This document shows positions 1-6,794 of a stretch of DNA of 10,942 nt, one piece after another. The notes below the pieces were generated by a model. It saw nothing but the letters and a program-made list of their open reading frames with translations. It did no database searches and had not been told where the DNA came from. Each line of letters begins with the position of its first letter. The stretch's first letter is position 1. Source of the stretch: SYAN01 sp964406345 (lineage in GTDB: Bacteria > Actinomycetota > Actinomycetes > Nanopelagicales > Nanopelagicaceae); assembly GCA_964406345.1 (NCBI GenBank), contig CAYORK010000030.1, forward strand, positions 1-10,942, given 5' to 3'. The translations under genes and the position numbers were made by a program.

Positions 1-17
1 GGGGTTTCGATGGTCAT
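1..17 (-). CDS. Possible 5' end of the gene downstream of hemW (partial)
   Basis: An ATG at 17..15 on the minus strand opens a frame reading M-T-I-E-T-P before the window ends. It is preceded by a TAATTT box exactly 6 nt upstream of the A of the ATG, the geometry of a leaderless actinobacterial promoter, and it lies about 60 nt after the hemW stop. In related genomes hrcA or dnaJ often follows hemW, but these six residues do not resemble an HrcA start that I can recognise. Five codons are not enough to name the gene or even to prove that it is one. Confidence 0.3.
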
Positions 18-23
18 GGGCGA

Positions 24-29
24 AAATTA
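24..29 (-). promoter_or_regulatory. -10-like box for a leaderless start at 17
   Basis: TAATTT on the minus strand, then the 6-nt spacer TCGCCC, then ATG. It fits the TANNNT pattern, with the start codon at the expected transcription start. I see no clear -35 box 16-18 nt upstream. Confidence 0.35.
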
Positions 30-76
30 CTACATCCCAAGAGGGCGGACCCGATGAGGGTAGACGACCTCACGAA

Positions 77-1237
77 TTAGAGCGCAACAAGATCGCGCAC
101 AATCCGGTCTGCAATGAGTCGTCCTTCCACGGTCAGCACGAGTCTGCCTTCCTGCCAGCTCTCATTCTCAATCTCACCTGATTCGATGAAGCGCTCTACG
201 ACCATCGATTGTGATTCCGTCAGATCATCGCGACGCAATCCATCACGCAATCTCAACATCAACATGATGCGCTCGTCACGAAGATTCTCCTCGGTGAGGG
301 TCTCACTATCCGCCTCAACGCTCTGGTCGGATGAGATGGCTTCCATGTATCGAATAGGACTCTTGATATTCCACCATCTTCTACCTGCGACGAATGAGTG
401 AGCTCCAGGTCCGATTCCCCACCACTCTTGACCATGCCAATAGACCTGGTTATGTCGAGACTGACCACCTGGCTTCGACCAATTGCTCAACTCGTACCAG
501 TTCAAGCCATGCTCACCGAGACGTTCATCGATCATCCGATACTTCTCTGCCATCTCGTCATCATCAGGTCGCGAAATCTCACCACTCTCTATCCGCCGCG
601 CCAAACGAGTCCCCGACTCCACGATCAAGGCATATGCGGAGATGTGATTGATAGGAAGCGCTAACGAAAAATCAAGAGTCTCAGATAGATCGTCGAAGCT
701 CTCTCCTGGTGTGCCATAGATGAGGTCGATGCTGAGATCCCTCACTCCCAAGGATGCAGCGCTCTCCAGAGCTCTGGTGACGTTTTCCTTGACATGGGTA
801 CGTTCCAAGACTTCGAGGACGGAATCCTTTGCAGATTGCACGCCGAAAGAGAATCGATTTACACCAGCAGCGATGAAACCAGCGAGATTCTCGCGGTCGA
901 CGGTATCGGGATTCGCCTCCATCGTGATCTCGCACGAGCCATCAATAGAGAAGTGCTTCGAGATACTCTCGATCGTCACCGCGATATCCCGAGGCTCCAT
1001 GAGGCTCGGGGTTCCGCCACCGAAGAAGATGGTGGGAACTGCGGTGGACTCTCCGATAACGCGCCGCGCACGTTCGATCTCACCGATTGCGGCCTTGATG
1101 TATCGGGAAGAGAGTTCACTGCGAGCGAGATCGGATTGCCCTAACTCTGCAGGGGTATAGGTATTGAAGTCACAATAACCACAGCGCGAAAGACAGTATG
1201 GGATATGGATATAGAAGGAGAGCGCTGATCTGGTCAC
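77..1237 (-). CDS. hemW: HemW, radical SAM heme chaperone
   Basis: 386 aa, within the usual HemW size of about 370-400. The radical SAM cluster motif CxxxCxxC is C15, C19 and C22, followed by D-F. The HemN-type fourth cysteine is absent at that place, which separates HemW-like proteins from oxygen-independent coproporphyrinogen oxidase HemN. The SAM-binding GGGTPS is at 73-78, and the HNxxYW motif characteristic of HemW is at 262-267 (HNQVYW). HemW proteins bind heme and a 4Fe-4S cluster and are thought to deliver heme to respiratory proteins at the membrane; older annotations call this a coproporphyrinogen oxidase. The start is GTG at 1237..1235, inside the last codons of lepA (shared GTGA). 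No strong Shine-Dalgarno sequence is visible, so translational coupling to lepA is likely. The stop is TAA. Confidence 0.95.
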   Translation of the reverse strand: MTRSALSFYIHIPYCLSRCGYCDFNTYTPAELGQSDLARSELSSRYIKAAIGEIERARRVIGESTAVPTIFFGGGTPSLMEPRDIAVTIESISKHFSIDGSCEITMEANPDTVDRENLAGFIAAGVNRFSFGVQSAKDSVLEVLERTHVKENVTRALESAASLGVRDLSIDLIYGTPGESFDDLSETLDFSLALPINHISAYALIVESGTRLARRIESGEISRPDDDEMAEKYRMIDERLGEHGLNWYELSNWSKPGGQSRHNQVYWHGQEWWGIGPGAHSFVAGRRWWNIKSPIRYMEAISSDQSVEADSETLTEENLRDERIMLMLRLRDGLRRDDLTESQSMVVERFIESGEIENESWQEGRLVLTVEGRLIADRIVRDLVAL

Positions 1238-3102
1238 TTCTTTATCTTGCTCTTCTCGCTCTCTGCATTGGTCGAGAGAGCTGCGATGAAGGCTTCTTGC
1301 GGAACTTCGACGCGCCCGACCATCTTCATCCGCTTCTTGCCCTCCTTCTGCTTCTCCAGGAGTTTTCGCTTACGGGTTATGTCGCCGCCGTAGCACTTTG
1401 CGAGCACGTCCTTACGGATCGCACGGATGTTCTCTCGAGCGATGATCCGCGAGCCGATCGCCGCCTGGATTGGGACTTCGAATTGCTGCCGCGGGATCAA
1501 CTCGCGCAGTTTCTGAGTCATCGTGACGCCATATGCATAGGACTTCTCACGATGGACGATCGCAGAGAATGCGTCGACGGTATCGCCCTGAAGCAGGATG
1601 TCGACCTTGACCAGATCGCCCTCTTCCTCACCGGTTGGTTCGTAATCAAGCGATGCGTAGCCACGGGTGCGAGACTTGAGCTGATCGAAGAAGTCGAAGA
1701 CGATCTCAGCCAGAGGCAACTTATAGCGGATCTCTACGCGATCCTCAGAGAGATAATCCATACCGAGCAAGGTTCCACGTCGCTGTTGGCAAAGCTCCAT
1801 GATGGTGCCGATGAATTCACTTGGCGAAAGGACCGTCGCTCGAACGATCGGTTCGAAGACCTGCGCCACTTTGCCTGAAGGATATTCACTCGGATTGGTG
1901 ACGATCATCTCGCGGTTCTCATCCGTCAAGACTCGATAGACCACGTTCGGTGCGGTTGAGATGAGCGAGAGGTTGAACTCGCGCTCCAAACGTTCTCGGA
2001 CGATCTCCATGTGGAGAAGCCCCAGGAAGCCACAACGGAATCCGAAACCGAGGGCGGCAGAGGTCTCTGGTTCGTAGACGAGCGCTGCATCGTTGAGTTG
2101 GAGTTTCTCGAGTGCATCGCGAAGGACTGGATACTCATCACCATCGATGGGATAGAGGCCCGAGAAAACCATCGGCTTCGGATCCTTGTATCCAGCAAGA
2201 GCCTGAGTCGCAGGTTTGATCGCCGTCGTAACGGTGTCACCGACGCGGCTCTGACGAACGTCCTTGACGCCCGTGATCAGATAACCCACTTCGCCGACGC
2301 CAAGACCATTGCTTGCGATGGGTTCTGGGGAGATCACTCCGACTTCCAACATCTCATGCTTCACGCCCGTAGAAAGCATCAGAATCTGATCTCGTGGTGA
2401 GAGTTTGCCGTCGACCACACGGACGTAAGTGACGACTCCTCGATAGGTGTCATAGACCGAGTCGAAGATCAGCGCTCGTGCTGGTTTCGTACTATCGCCA
2501 GTCGGCGCAGGAATCTGTTTGACGATCTCATCGAGCAGTTCGCGCACTCCCTCACCCGTCTTCCCGGAGACACGCAAGCAATCCTCTGGTTTGCACCCGA
2601 TCAACTTCGCAAGTTCTGCGGCGAACTTCTCGGGCTGAGCTGCTGGGAGGTCGATCTTGTTGAGTACGGGAATGATTGTGAGATTGTTCTCCATAGCAAG
2701 ATAGAGATTGGCCAAGGTTTGCGCCTCAATGCCTTGCGCACAATCGACCAAGAGGATTGCGCCTTCGCAGGCTGCGAGCGAGCGCGAGACCTCGTAGGTG
2801 AAGTCCACGTGACCAGGGGTATCGATCATGTTGAGGATGTAATCCTTGCCGTCGGCATCACTCGTCCATGGCAGTCGTACCGCCTGTGATTTGATGGTGA
2901 TGCCTCGTTCGCGTTCGATATCCATGCGATCTAGGTACTGCTCGCGCATGTTTCGCGCATCGACTACCTCGGTGATTTGGAGCATGCGATCCGCGAGCGT
3001 CGACTTGCCGTGGTCGATATGGGCGATGATGCAGAAATTGCGGATCGAGGCAGGGTTAGTGGCCGCGGGTTGTGGGGCCTTACGAGACGGGAGTGCGGGC
3101 AT
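1234..3102 (-). CDS. lepA: LepA / elongation factor 4, ribosomal GTPase
   Basis: 622 aa, slightly longer than the usual ~600 because of an N-terminal tail of about 20 residues, as is common in Actinobacteria. GTPase motifs in order: P-loop AHIDHGKS at 27-34, RERGIT (switch I) at 64-69, DTPGH at 94-98 and NKID at 148-151. The EF-G-like domains and the LepA-specific lysine-rich C-terminal domain are complete. LepA binds ribosomes and has been linked to back-translocation and to initiation or ribosome assembly. The ATG at 3102..3100 was chosen because it directly precedes the conserved RNFCIIAHIDHGKS region with a normal tail. Its gap to rpsT is only 26 nt and is filled by a palindrome rather than a good Shine-Dalgarno sequence. 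The stop overlaps the hemW start by 4 nt. Confidence 0.97.
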   Translation of the reverse strand: MPALPSRKAPQPAATNPASIRNFCIIAHIDHGKSTLADRMLQITEVVDARNMREQYLDRMDIERERGITIKSQAVRLPWTSDADGKDYILNMIDTPGHVDFTYEVSRSLAACEGAILLVDCAQGIEAQTLANLYLAMENNLTIIPVLNKIDLPAAQPEKFAAELAKLIGCKPEDCLRVSGKTGEGVRELLDEIVKQIPAPTGDSTKPARALIFDSVYDTYRGVVTYVRVVDGKLSPRDQILMLSTGVKHEMLEVGVISPEPIASNGLGVGEVGYLITGVKDVRQSRVGDTVTTAIKPATQALAGYKDPKPMVFSGLYPIDGDEYPVLRDALEKLQLNDAALVYEPETSAALGFGFRCGFLGLLHMEIVRERLEREFNLSLISTAPNVVYRVLTDENREMIVTNPSEYPSGKVAQVFEPIVRATVLSPSEFIGTIMELCQQRRGTLLGMDYLSEDRVEIRYKLPLAEIVFDFFDQLKSRTRGYASLDYEPTGEEEGDLVKVDILLQGDTVDAFSAIVHREKSYAYGVTMTQKLRELIPRQQFEVPIQAAIGSRIIARENIRAIRKDVLAKCYGGDITRKRKLLEKQKEGKKRMKMVGRVEVPQEAFIAALSTNAESEKSKIKK

Positions 3103-3117
3103 CGGTCACCGACCGAT
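3101..3117 (-). repeat. Perfect 7-bp hairpin reaching into the lepA start codon
   Basis: On the minus strand ATCGGTC–GGT–GACCGAT forms a perfect 7-bp stem with a 3-nt loop. The last two bases of the stem are the AT of the lepA ATG. The palindrome occupies over half of the 26-nt rpsT–lepA gap, where a ribosome binding site would be expected. Whether it acts as RNA structure, as an operator, or not at all cannot be told from sequence. Confidence 0.6.
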
Positions 3118-3128
3118 CCGAAATCGGA

Positions 3129-3398
3129 CTACTTGACGCCAGCTTTGGTGGCAGCACGTGCCATCGCTGACTTCTTGTTCGCCGCCTGGTTCTTGTGGAT
3201 GACACCCTTGGAGACTGCGACATCGAGTGCGCGAGATGCTGCGCGAAGTTCCTTCTTGGCGGATGCGTTATCGCCACCGGCTACTGCCTCACGAAAGCGA
3301 CGGACCGCAGTCTTGAGCGAGGAACGAACCGCCTTGTTGCGATCCTGAGCCTTCGCATTGGTCTTGATGCGCTTGATCTGAGACTTGATATTGGCCAC
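3129..3398 (-). CDS. rpsT: 30S ribosomal protein S20
   Basis: 89 aa, the normal S20 length (about 85-90). The short basic helical protein begins with the family signature VANIKSQIKRIKTN, carries R-N-K-A in the middle, and ends in the alanine/lysine-rich segment IHKNQAANKKSAMARAA. S20 binds 16S rRNA early in 30S assembly. The frame is open further upstream, but the S20 alignment starts at the GTG at 3398..3396. That GTG has an AAAGG ribosome binding site 7 nt upstream, so I place the start there. The gene follows holA by 131 nt, the longest gap between supported genes here, and so probably has its own promoter or leader. lepA follows after 26 nt. Confidence 0.96.
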   Translation of the reverse strand: MANIKSQIKRIKTNAKAQDRNKAVRSSLKTAVRRFREAVAGGDNASAKKELRAASRALDVAVSKGVIHKNQAANKKSAMARAATKAGVK

Positions 3399-3405
3399 GA
3401 AGAAA

Positions 3406-3410
3406 CCTTT
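3406..3410 (-). promoter_or_regulatory. Ribosome binding site of rpsT
   Basis: AAAGG on the minus strand, 7 nt before the GTG of rpsT. It supports the short S20 start over the upstream in-frame codons. A second AAAGG lies 11 nt further upstream, in the near-duplicate AAAGGATTTC / AAAGGTTTC. Confidence 0.6.
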
Positions 3411-3411
3411 C

Positions 3412-3432
3412 GAAATCCTTTTGGTTGATTTC
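3412..3432 (-). repeat. Leader hairpin just upstream of the rpsT ribosome binding site
   Basis: GAAATC–9 nt–GATTTC is a perfect 6-bp inverted repeat on the minus strand, ending immediately before the GAAAGG of the rpsT ribosome binding site. The AACC in its loop could also pair with the GGTT that overlaps the ribosome binding site. Leader structure would fit the known autogenous control of S20 in enterobacteria, but no such role is shown here. Confidence 0.35.
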
Positions 3433-3459
3433 TCCTCGATCCGACCCACGAGGGAATCA

Positions 3460-3477
3460 GTCTGAAGAGGTCTGAAG
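3460..3477. repeat. Short tandem repeat in the holA–rpsT gap
   Basis: GTCTGAAG occurs twice with 2 nt between copies (plus-strand reading, period 10 nt, about one helical turn). It lies in the rpsT upstream region, where a promoter is expected. I could find only a weak -10 candidate (TAGCCT, minus strand, just upstream of the repeat) and no convincing -35. Confidence 0.5.
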
Positions 3478-3507
3478 GCTACCAGCAGCCTCATAGCGCC
3501 CACAAAC

Positions 3508-3530
3508 CGAGCGAATCAGCGCTCGCTGAT
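3508..3530 (-). repeat. Two overlapping, mutually exclusive hairpins at the holA stop
   Basis: On the minus strand ATCAGCG–AG–CGCTGAT (3530..3515) is a perfect inverted repeat that begins at the last base of the holA stop codon. CGAGCG–CTGATT–CGCTCG (3525..3508) is a second perfect 6-bp stem sharing the same middle bases. Only one can form at a time. No T-run follows, so this is not a standard intrinsic terminator, though it could pause or end transcription before rpsT. Confidence 0.45.
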
Positions 3531-4510
3531 CAGGACTTTCGCCATGCCGTGCTCTGATCTGGCGACCGGACCAGCCTTCCTGATGAGGCGATGGCCAGGA
3601 CCATCCGTTCAACCGCATATTGCGGATGACCCTCACCGCCTTTGACCGCCCAATCCGCACGCACGATCTCATTGAGAGCGAGGTCGAAATCCTCTTCGCG
3701 CCATTGTGAGAGTTGTCGCCTTGCTTTATCTATCTGCCAAGGCGCCATACCTAACTCGCCAGCGACCTCGAAGGATTTGGCGCCACGAGGAATGTCGACC
3801 ACTTTCAGCATGGACATCACCGACATCCTCACTGCAGTGAAGATCGCCATTGGCTCTACTCCGCTATCGAAGGCCTGCCGAGTCGATAGCAGCGCCTTTC
3901 TAGGATCCTTCGCGATGACAGCATCGGCGACATCGAAACCGCTCGTCATTCTCCGTCCTTGCGTCATCGTGGCGACGGCATCATCATCGATCGTCTTGCC
4001 TTGCGGGACATCTTGTGCCAACTGACGCGCGACACTGGTCAACTCCTGCATGTCGGCAAACCCGGCGACAAGCGATGCAAGGGCTTCTGCTGAGATCTTT
4101 CGACCGAGACGCTGGAATTCCTCGCGGATGAAAGCCATGCGATCGGTCGACTTCTTCAAAGGTTCTGCCAGGTGAACTTTCGCACCCTTCTTCTTCAGGC
4201 GATCAAGGAGACCTTTGCCCTTGACCCCACCGCGATGGATGAGGACGACAACATTGGATGGGTCAGGGTCCTCGATGTAACGATCCACCTCTGGATGAAG
4301 TTCGCTATCTAGTTCCTGAAGGTTTTTGATGACAATGAGACGCTTTTCAGAGAAGAGAGATGGCGCCATCGCCTCAGAGATTGAACCGACCTCTGCCTCG
4401 GAACAGTCGATCGTGGTCCGCTCATGATCCGCAAGTTTTTCCACGATCTCTCGGAGCACGCGCTCTGCGATCACATCTTCGCTTCCGTGGATCAGGATGA
4501 TCGGCTCCAT
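3530..4510 (-). CDS. holA: DNA polymerase III delta subunit (clamp loader)
   Basis: 326 aa, typical for HolA. Delta opens the beta sliding clamp as part of the DnaX clamp-loader complex. Recognisable parts are the N-terminal strand PIILIHGSED with the acidic residues usual here, the central ADMQELTSVARQLAQD segment of the AAA+-like domain 2, the FDVADAVIA motif, and the helical collar domain (MAIFTAVRMSVMSMLKV). As expected for delta, there is no Walker A ATP site. The ATG at 4510..4508 starts exactly at the conserved N-terminus; the 20 codons upstream in the same frame are unlike the family. It follows comEC after a 38-nt gap and has a TATATT box 6 nt before the ATG but no Shine-Dalgarno sequence, so it probably has its own leaderless promoter. 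Confidence 0.92.
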   Translation of the reverse strand: MEPIILIHGSEDVIAERVLREIVEKLADHERTTIDCSEAEVGSISEAMAPSLFSEKRLIVIKNLQELDSELHPEVDRYIEDPDPSNVVVLIHRGGVKGKGLLDRLKKKGAKVHLAEPLKKSTDRMAFIREEFQRLGRKISAEALASLVAGFADMQELTSVARQLAQDVPQGKTIDDDAVATMTQGRRMTSGFDVADAVIAKDPRKALLSTRQAFDSGVEPMAIFTAVRMSVMSMLKVVDIPRGAKSFEVAGELGMAPWQIDKARRQLSQWREEDFDLALNEIVRADWAVKGGEGHPQYAVERMVLAIASSGRLVRSPDQSTAWRKS

Positions 4511-4516
4511 GGCGCG

Positions 4517-4522
4517 AATATA
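4517..4522 (-). promoter_or_regulatory. -10 box of a probable leaderless holA promoter
   Basis: TATATT on the minus strand (5 of 6 matches to TATAAT), then CGCGCC, then ATG. The 6-nt spacing puts the transcription start on the A of the start codon. No recognisable -35 box is seen; the region upstream is G-rich. Confidence 0.5.
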
Positions 4523-4548
4523 ACCCGGCCCTCCCCCACTCCTACCGG

Positions 4549-6663
4549 TTACTTGACTTGAAGTGGCCACCAGGTGATACGAGCGGCACCATCAAGGTCG
4601 GTGCGATGGATTCGCGCAGGCGAGAGCGATTCCAAGGTCTCTTGGGAGGGATGGCCGTAAGGATTGCTCTTGCCGACGCTGATCAAAGCCAATTCCGGAT
4701 CGATCTCCTGATCGAAGGCTTCACTTCGGTGTGCAGAGCCGTGATGGCTCACCTTGTAGATGTCGATCGTGGAGATGTCGTATCGACGAGCGATCTCCTC
4801 CTGGGCGAATGGTTCGATATCTCCACCCGCGAAGATACGTGCGCCATCCTTCTCAAGAATGAGCGCGATGCTGCGATTGTTCTGGAGCGAGCCATCACCA
4901 TTGAGACTCGGTGACGAGAAGGCGACATCATCCGGCCAAAGGACATCGACCGAGACCTCGCCTATGACGAATCTCGCTCCACTTCTTACCTTCGTAGGTG
5001 GAACACCGATCTGCTCTTCCATCTCCCCTACCAACTCTGAAGTCATGATTGAAGAGTCGGGAGCGATCCACCAATGCGAGACCGTCCTGCCACGGAGCGC
5101 TCCAGAGAGACCCCCAAAGTGGTCAGCATGGAAGTGTGTGATCACAAGGAGCGCGATGGAATCTATTCCTGCAGAGCGTAGACACCGATCGATGAGATCG
5201 GGGTCCGGTCCGAGGTCGATCACGATCGCAGAACCACCCCCGAGATTGAGGAGGAATGCATCTCCTTGACCGACATCGCATTGGTACGCCTGCCAAGATG
5301 CTCGAACAGGGAAGAAGAGTGCAAGAAGTGCGAGCATCGATGCTCCTATCGCCATCACGACATGTCGCGTAGTCCTCCCTTCTCCTCTGCGCATCAGGAC
5401 AAGAGCAAAGAGAACAAGGGCCAGCAGAAGTAGAGAGAGGAGTGCGCCGAAGAAGCCAAAGGGCATCTCGAAGATCGGCATGAAGTAACCCCACGGAGCG
5501 ATGTCGGCGATCGGCCATGCCGAAAGATGCGAGATCCACGCCAGGAAATGAGCAACTCCCTGAGAGAAGAGTGACGCTAGAAGCGCAGCGAAACCAATCA
5601 GGGTCACGACTGGAACCAAGGGCGAGACGAGAATATTGAGTGGGATAGCTGCCAGTGAGAGTTTCCCTGAGATCGCAACGATGAGAGGAGTGCAGAGCAT
5701 CGTGGCGGCAAGTGGGATCGAGACGACCTCAGCAAGTACCCGTGGCAGAGCAAGCCTTGACATGATGAAGGCAGTCAAATGTGGCGAGATCACCACGATG
5801 GCGAAGGTCGCCAGCACTGAGAGTGCGAAGCCCGCATCGCCACCTTGATGGGGATCTACGAGTAGCAAGAGGGCCACGGCCGCCGCGAGCGCCAAGAGCG
5901 TCGACCTTTGATTTCCTCGCACTTGTCCGTAGAGGACGACCGCTGCCATCACACCTGCTCGAAGCACAGAAGGTGATGGTCGAACCAAGATAGTGAAGAG
6001 TAAGAGTGTGCATGCCGTAATCGTGATCCGAAGCCTTCGACTACGGATTCGAAGGGAGAGAAGCCAGAGTACGAGAGTGGCGACGATGGAGAAGTTTGCG
6101 CCACTCACTGCGGTGAGATGCGAGAGCCCAGCAAGACGCATCGAGGCTTCGAATTCCTCATTTTGTAACGACGTGTCTCCGATCACCATCCCCGGAACGA
6201 GAGAGCCAGCGTCGCCAAACTCGGTAAAGAGAGAGCGATACTCCTTACGGATGGAATTGAGTCCCTGCCAAAGGTGGTTCGCGTGGCGTTCTTGGATCTC
6301 TTCGATGATGAGCGTGATCGCGACCCGCGATTCCTTGCTTGCTCTTAGTCGGCCTTTTCCTGTGATCCGCTCGCCGAAGAAAAGGGTGCAGTCATCAGAG
6401 ATGACACGGAGTGGAATCTGACGCCTTACCCCATCAAGGATTCGACTCTCGGCACGAAGTGAGCACGACTGCTCCTGCAACTCGGATCCGTAGACTCGCT
6501 GCGGCAATGGATCGCTATCGCCTCGAGCGACGATCTCAAAGGCGATCAGACCATCGCGTGCTTCAACGGCTTCACCGCTCTCTCGAAGAAGGATGAGGGT
6601 GGAGCCGAGCACAAGGACCAGGAGTAGCGATCTCAAGAAGTCTCTGTGGATCCGGTCCAACAA
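4549..6663 (-). CDS. comEC: ComEC DNA-uptake channel (true N-terminus lies further upstream)
   Basis: Polytopic inner-membrane protein that carries single-stranded DNA into the cytoplasm during natural transformation. From the TTG at 6663 it is 704 aa. It has one TM helix, an extracytoplasmic OB-fold-like region with C67 and C92, and the Competence domain signature GLSHLTAVSGANFS at 179-192, followed by many TM helices to about 455. The C-terminal metallo-beta-lactamase-like domain has CDVGQGDAFLL, THFHADHFGG (from 509), VSHHGS (638-643) and GHPSQETLESL. The metal-binding HxHxDH is intact, so a nuclease function is possible. Oddity: the same frame stays open upstream and encodes two more typical ComEC helices (about 6670-6770) without any ATG, GTG or TTG before 6663. 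The annotated start is therefore only the first standard codon and probably not the real one. comEA lies immediately upstream. Confidence 0.93.
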   Translation of the reverse strand: MLDRIHRDFLRSLLLVLVLGSTLILLRESGEAVEARDGLIAFEIVARGDSDPLPQRVYGSELQEQSCSLRAESRILDGVRRQIPLRVISDDCTLFFGERITGKGRLRASKESRVAITLIIEEIQERHANHLWQGLNSIRKEYRSLFTEFGDAGSLVPGMVIGDTSLQNEEFEASMRLAGLSHLTAVSGANFSIVATLVLWLLSLRIRSRRLRITITACTLLLFTILVRPSPSVLRAGVMAAVVLYGQVRGNQRSTLLALAAAVALLLLVDPHQGGDAGFALSVLATFAIVVISPHLTAFIMSRLALPRVLAEVVSIPLAATMLCTPLIVAISGKLSLAAIPLNILVSPLVPVVTLIGFAALLASLFSQGVAHFLAWISHLSAWPIADIAPWGYFMPIFEMPFGFFGALLSLLLLALVLFALVLMRRGEGRTTRHVVMAIGASMLALLALFFPVRASWQAYQCDVGQGDAFLLNLGGGSAIVIDLGPDPDLIDRCLRSAGIDSIALLVITHFHADHFGGLSGALRGRTVSHWWIAPDSSIMTSELVGEMEEQIGVPPTKVRSGARFVIGEVSVDVLWPDDVAFSSPSLNGDGSLQNNRSIALILEKDGARIFAGGDIEPFAQEEIARRYDISTIDIYKVSHHGSAHRSEAFDQEIDPELALISVGKSNPYGHPSQETLESLSPARIHRTDLDGAARITWWPLQVK

Positions 6664-6794
6664 TCCTGCCAGAGAGATGGCTAGGAAAGTGAGAACGAGG
6701 AGGCGAGGTTCGAGATGTAGCGCAAGGAGGGTTCCACCCCAGAGTGCGAGTGCGACGCGTACGAGTGGAGTGTTGGCAACCTTGGTTGCGCTCC

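Noticed and set aside
56..75. Inverted repeat TGAGG-N8-CCTCA after hemW as a terminator
   Set aside because: Only 5 bp with an 8-nt loop and no T-run; this is likely to arise by chance.
720..1160. Plus-strand open frame opposite hemW
   Set aside because: Antisense to the radical SAM region of hemW; no domain that I can recognise.
1198..1878. Plus-strand open frame of 226 codons opposite lepA
   Set aside because: It lies almost wholly antisense to lepA, whose motifs are intact throughout. It has no recognisable domain and its composition is that of a reverse-complemented coding frame.
3399..3503. Longer rpsT start giving a 124-aa protein
   Set aside because: The extra 35 residues are unlike S20, while the GTG at 3398 has a ribosome binding site and the exact family N-terminus.
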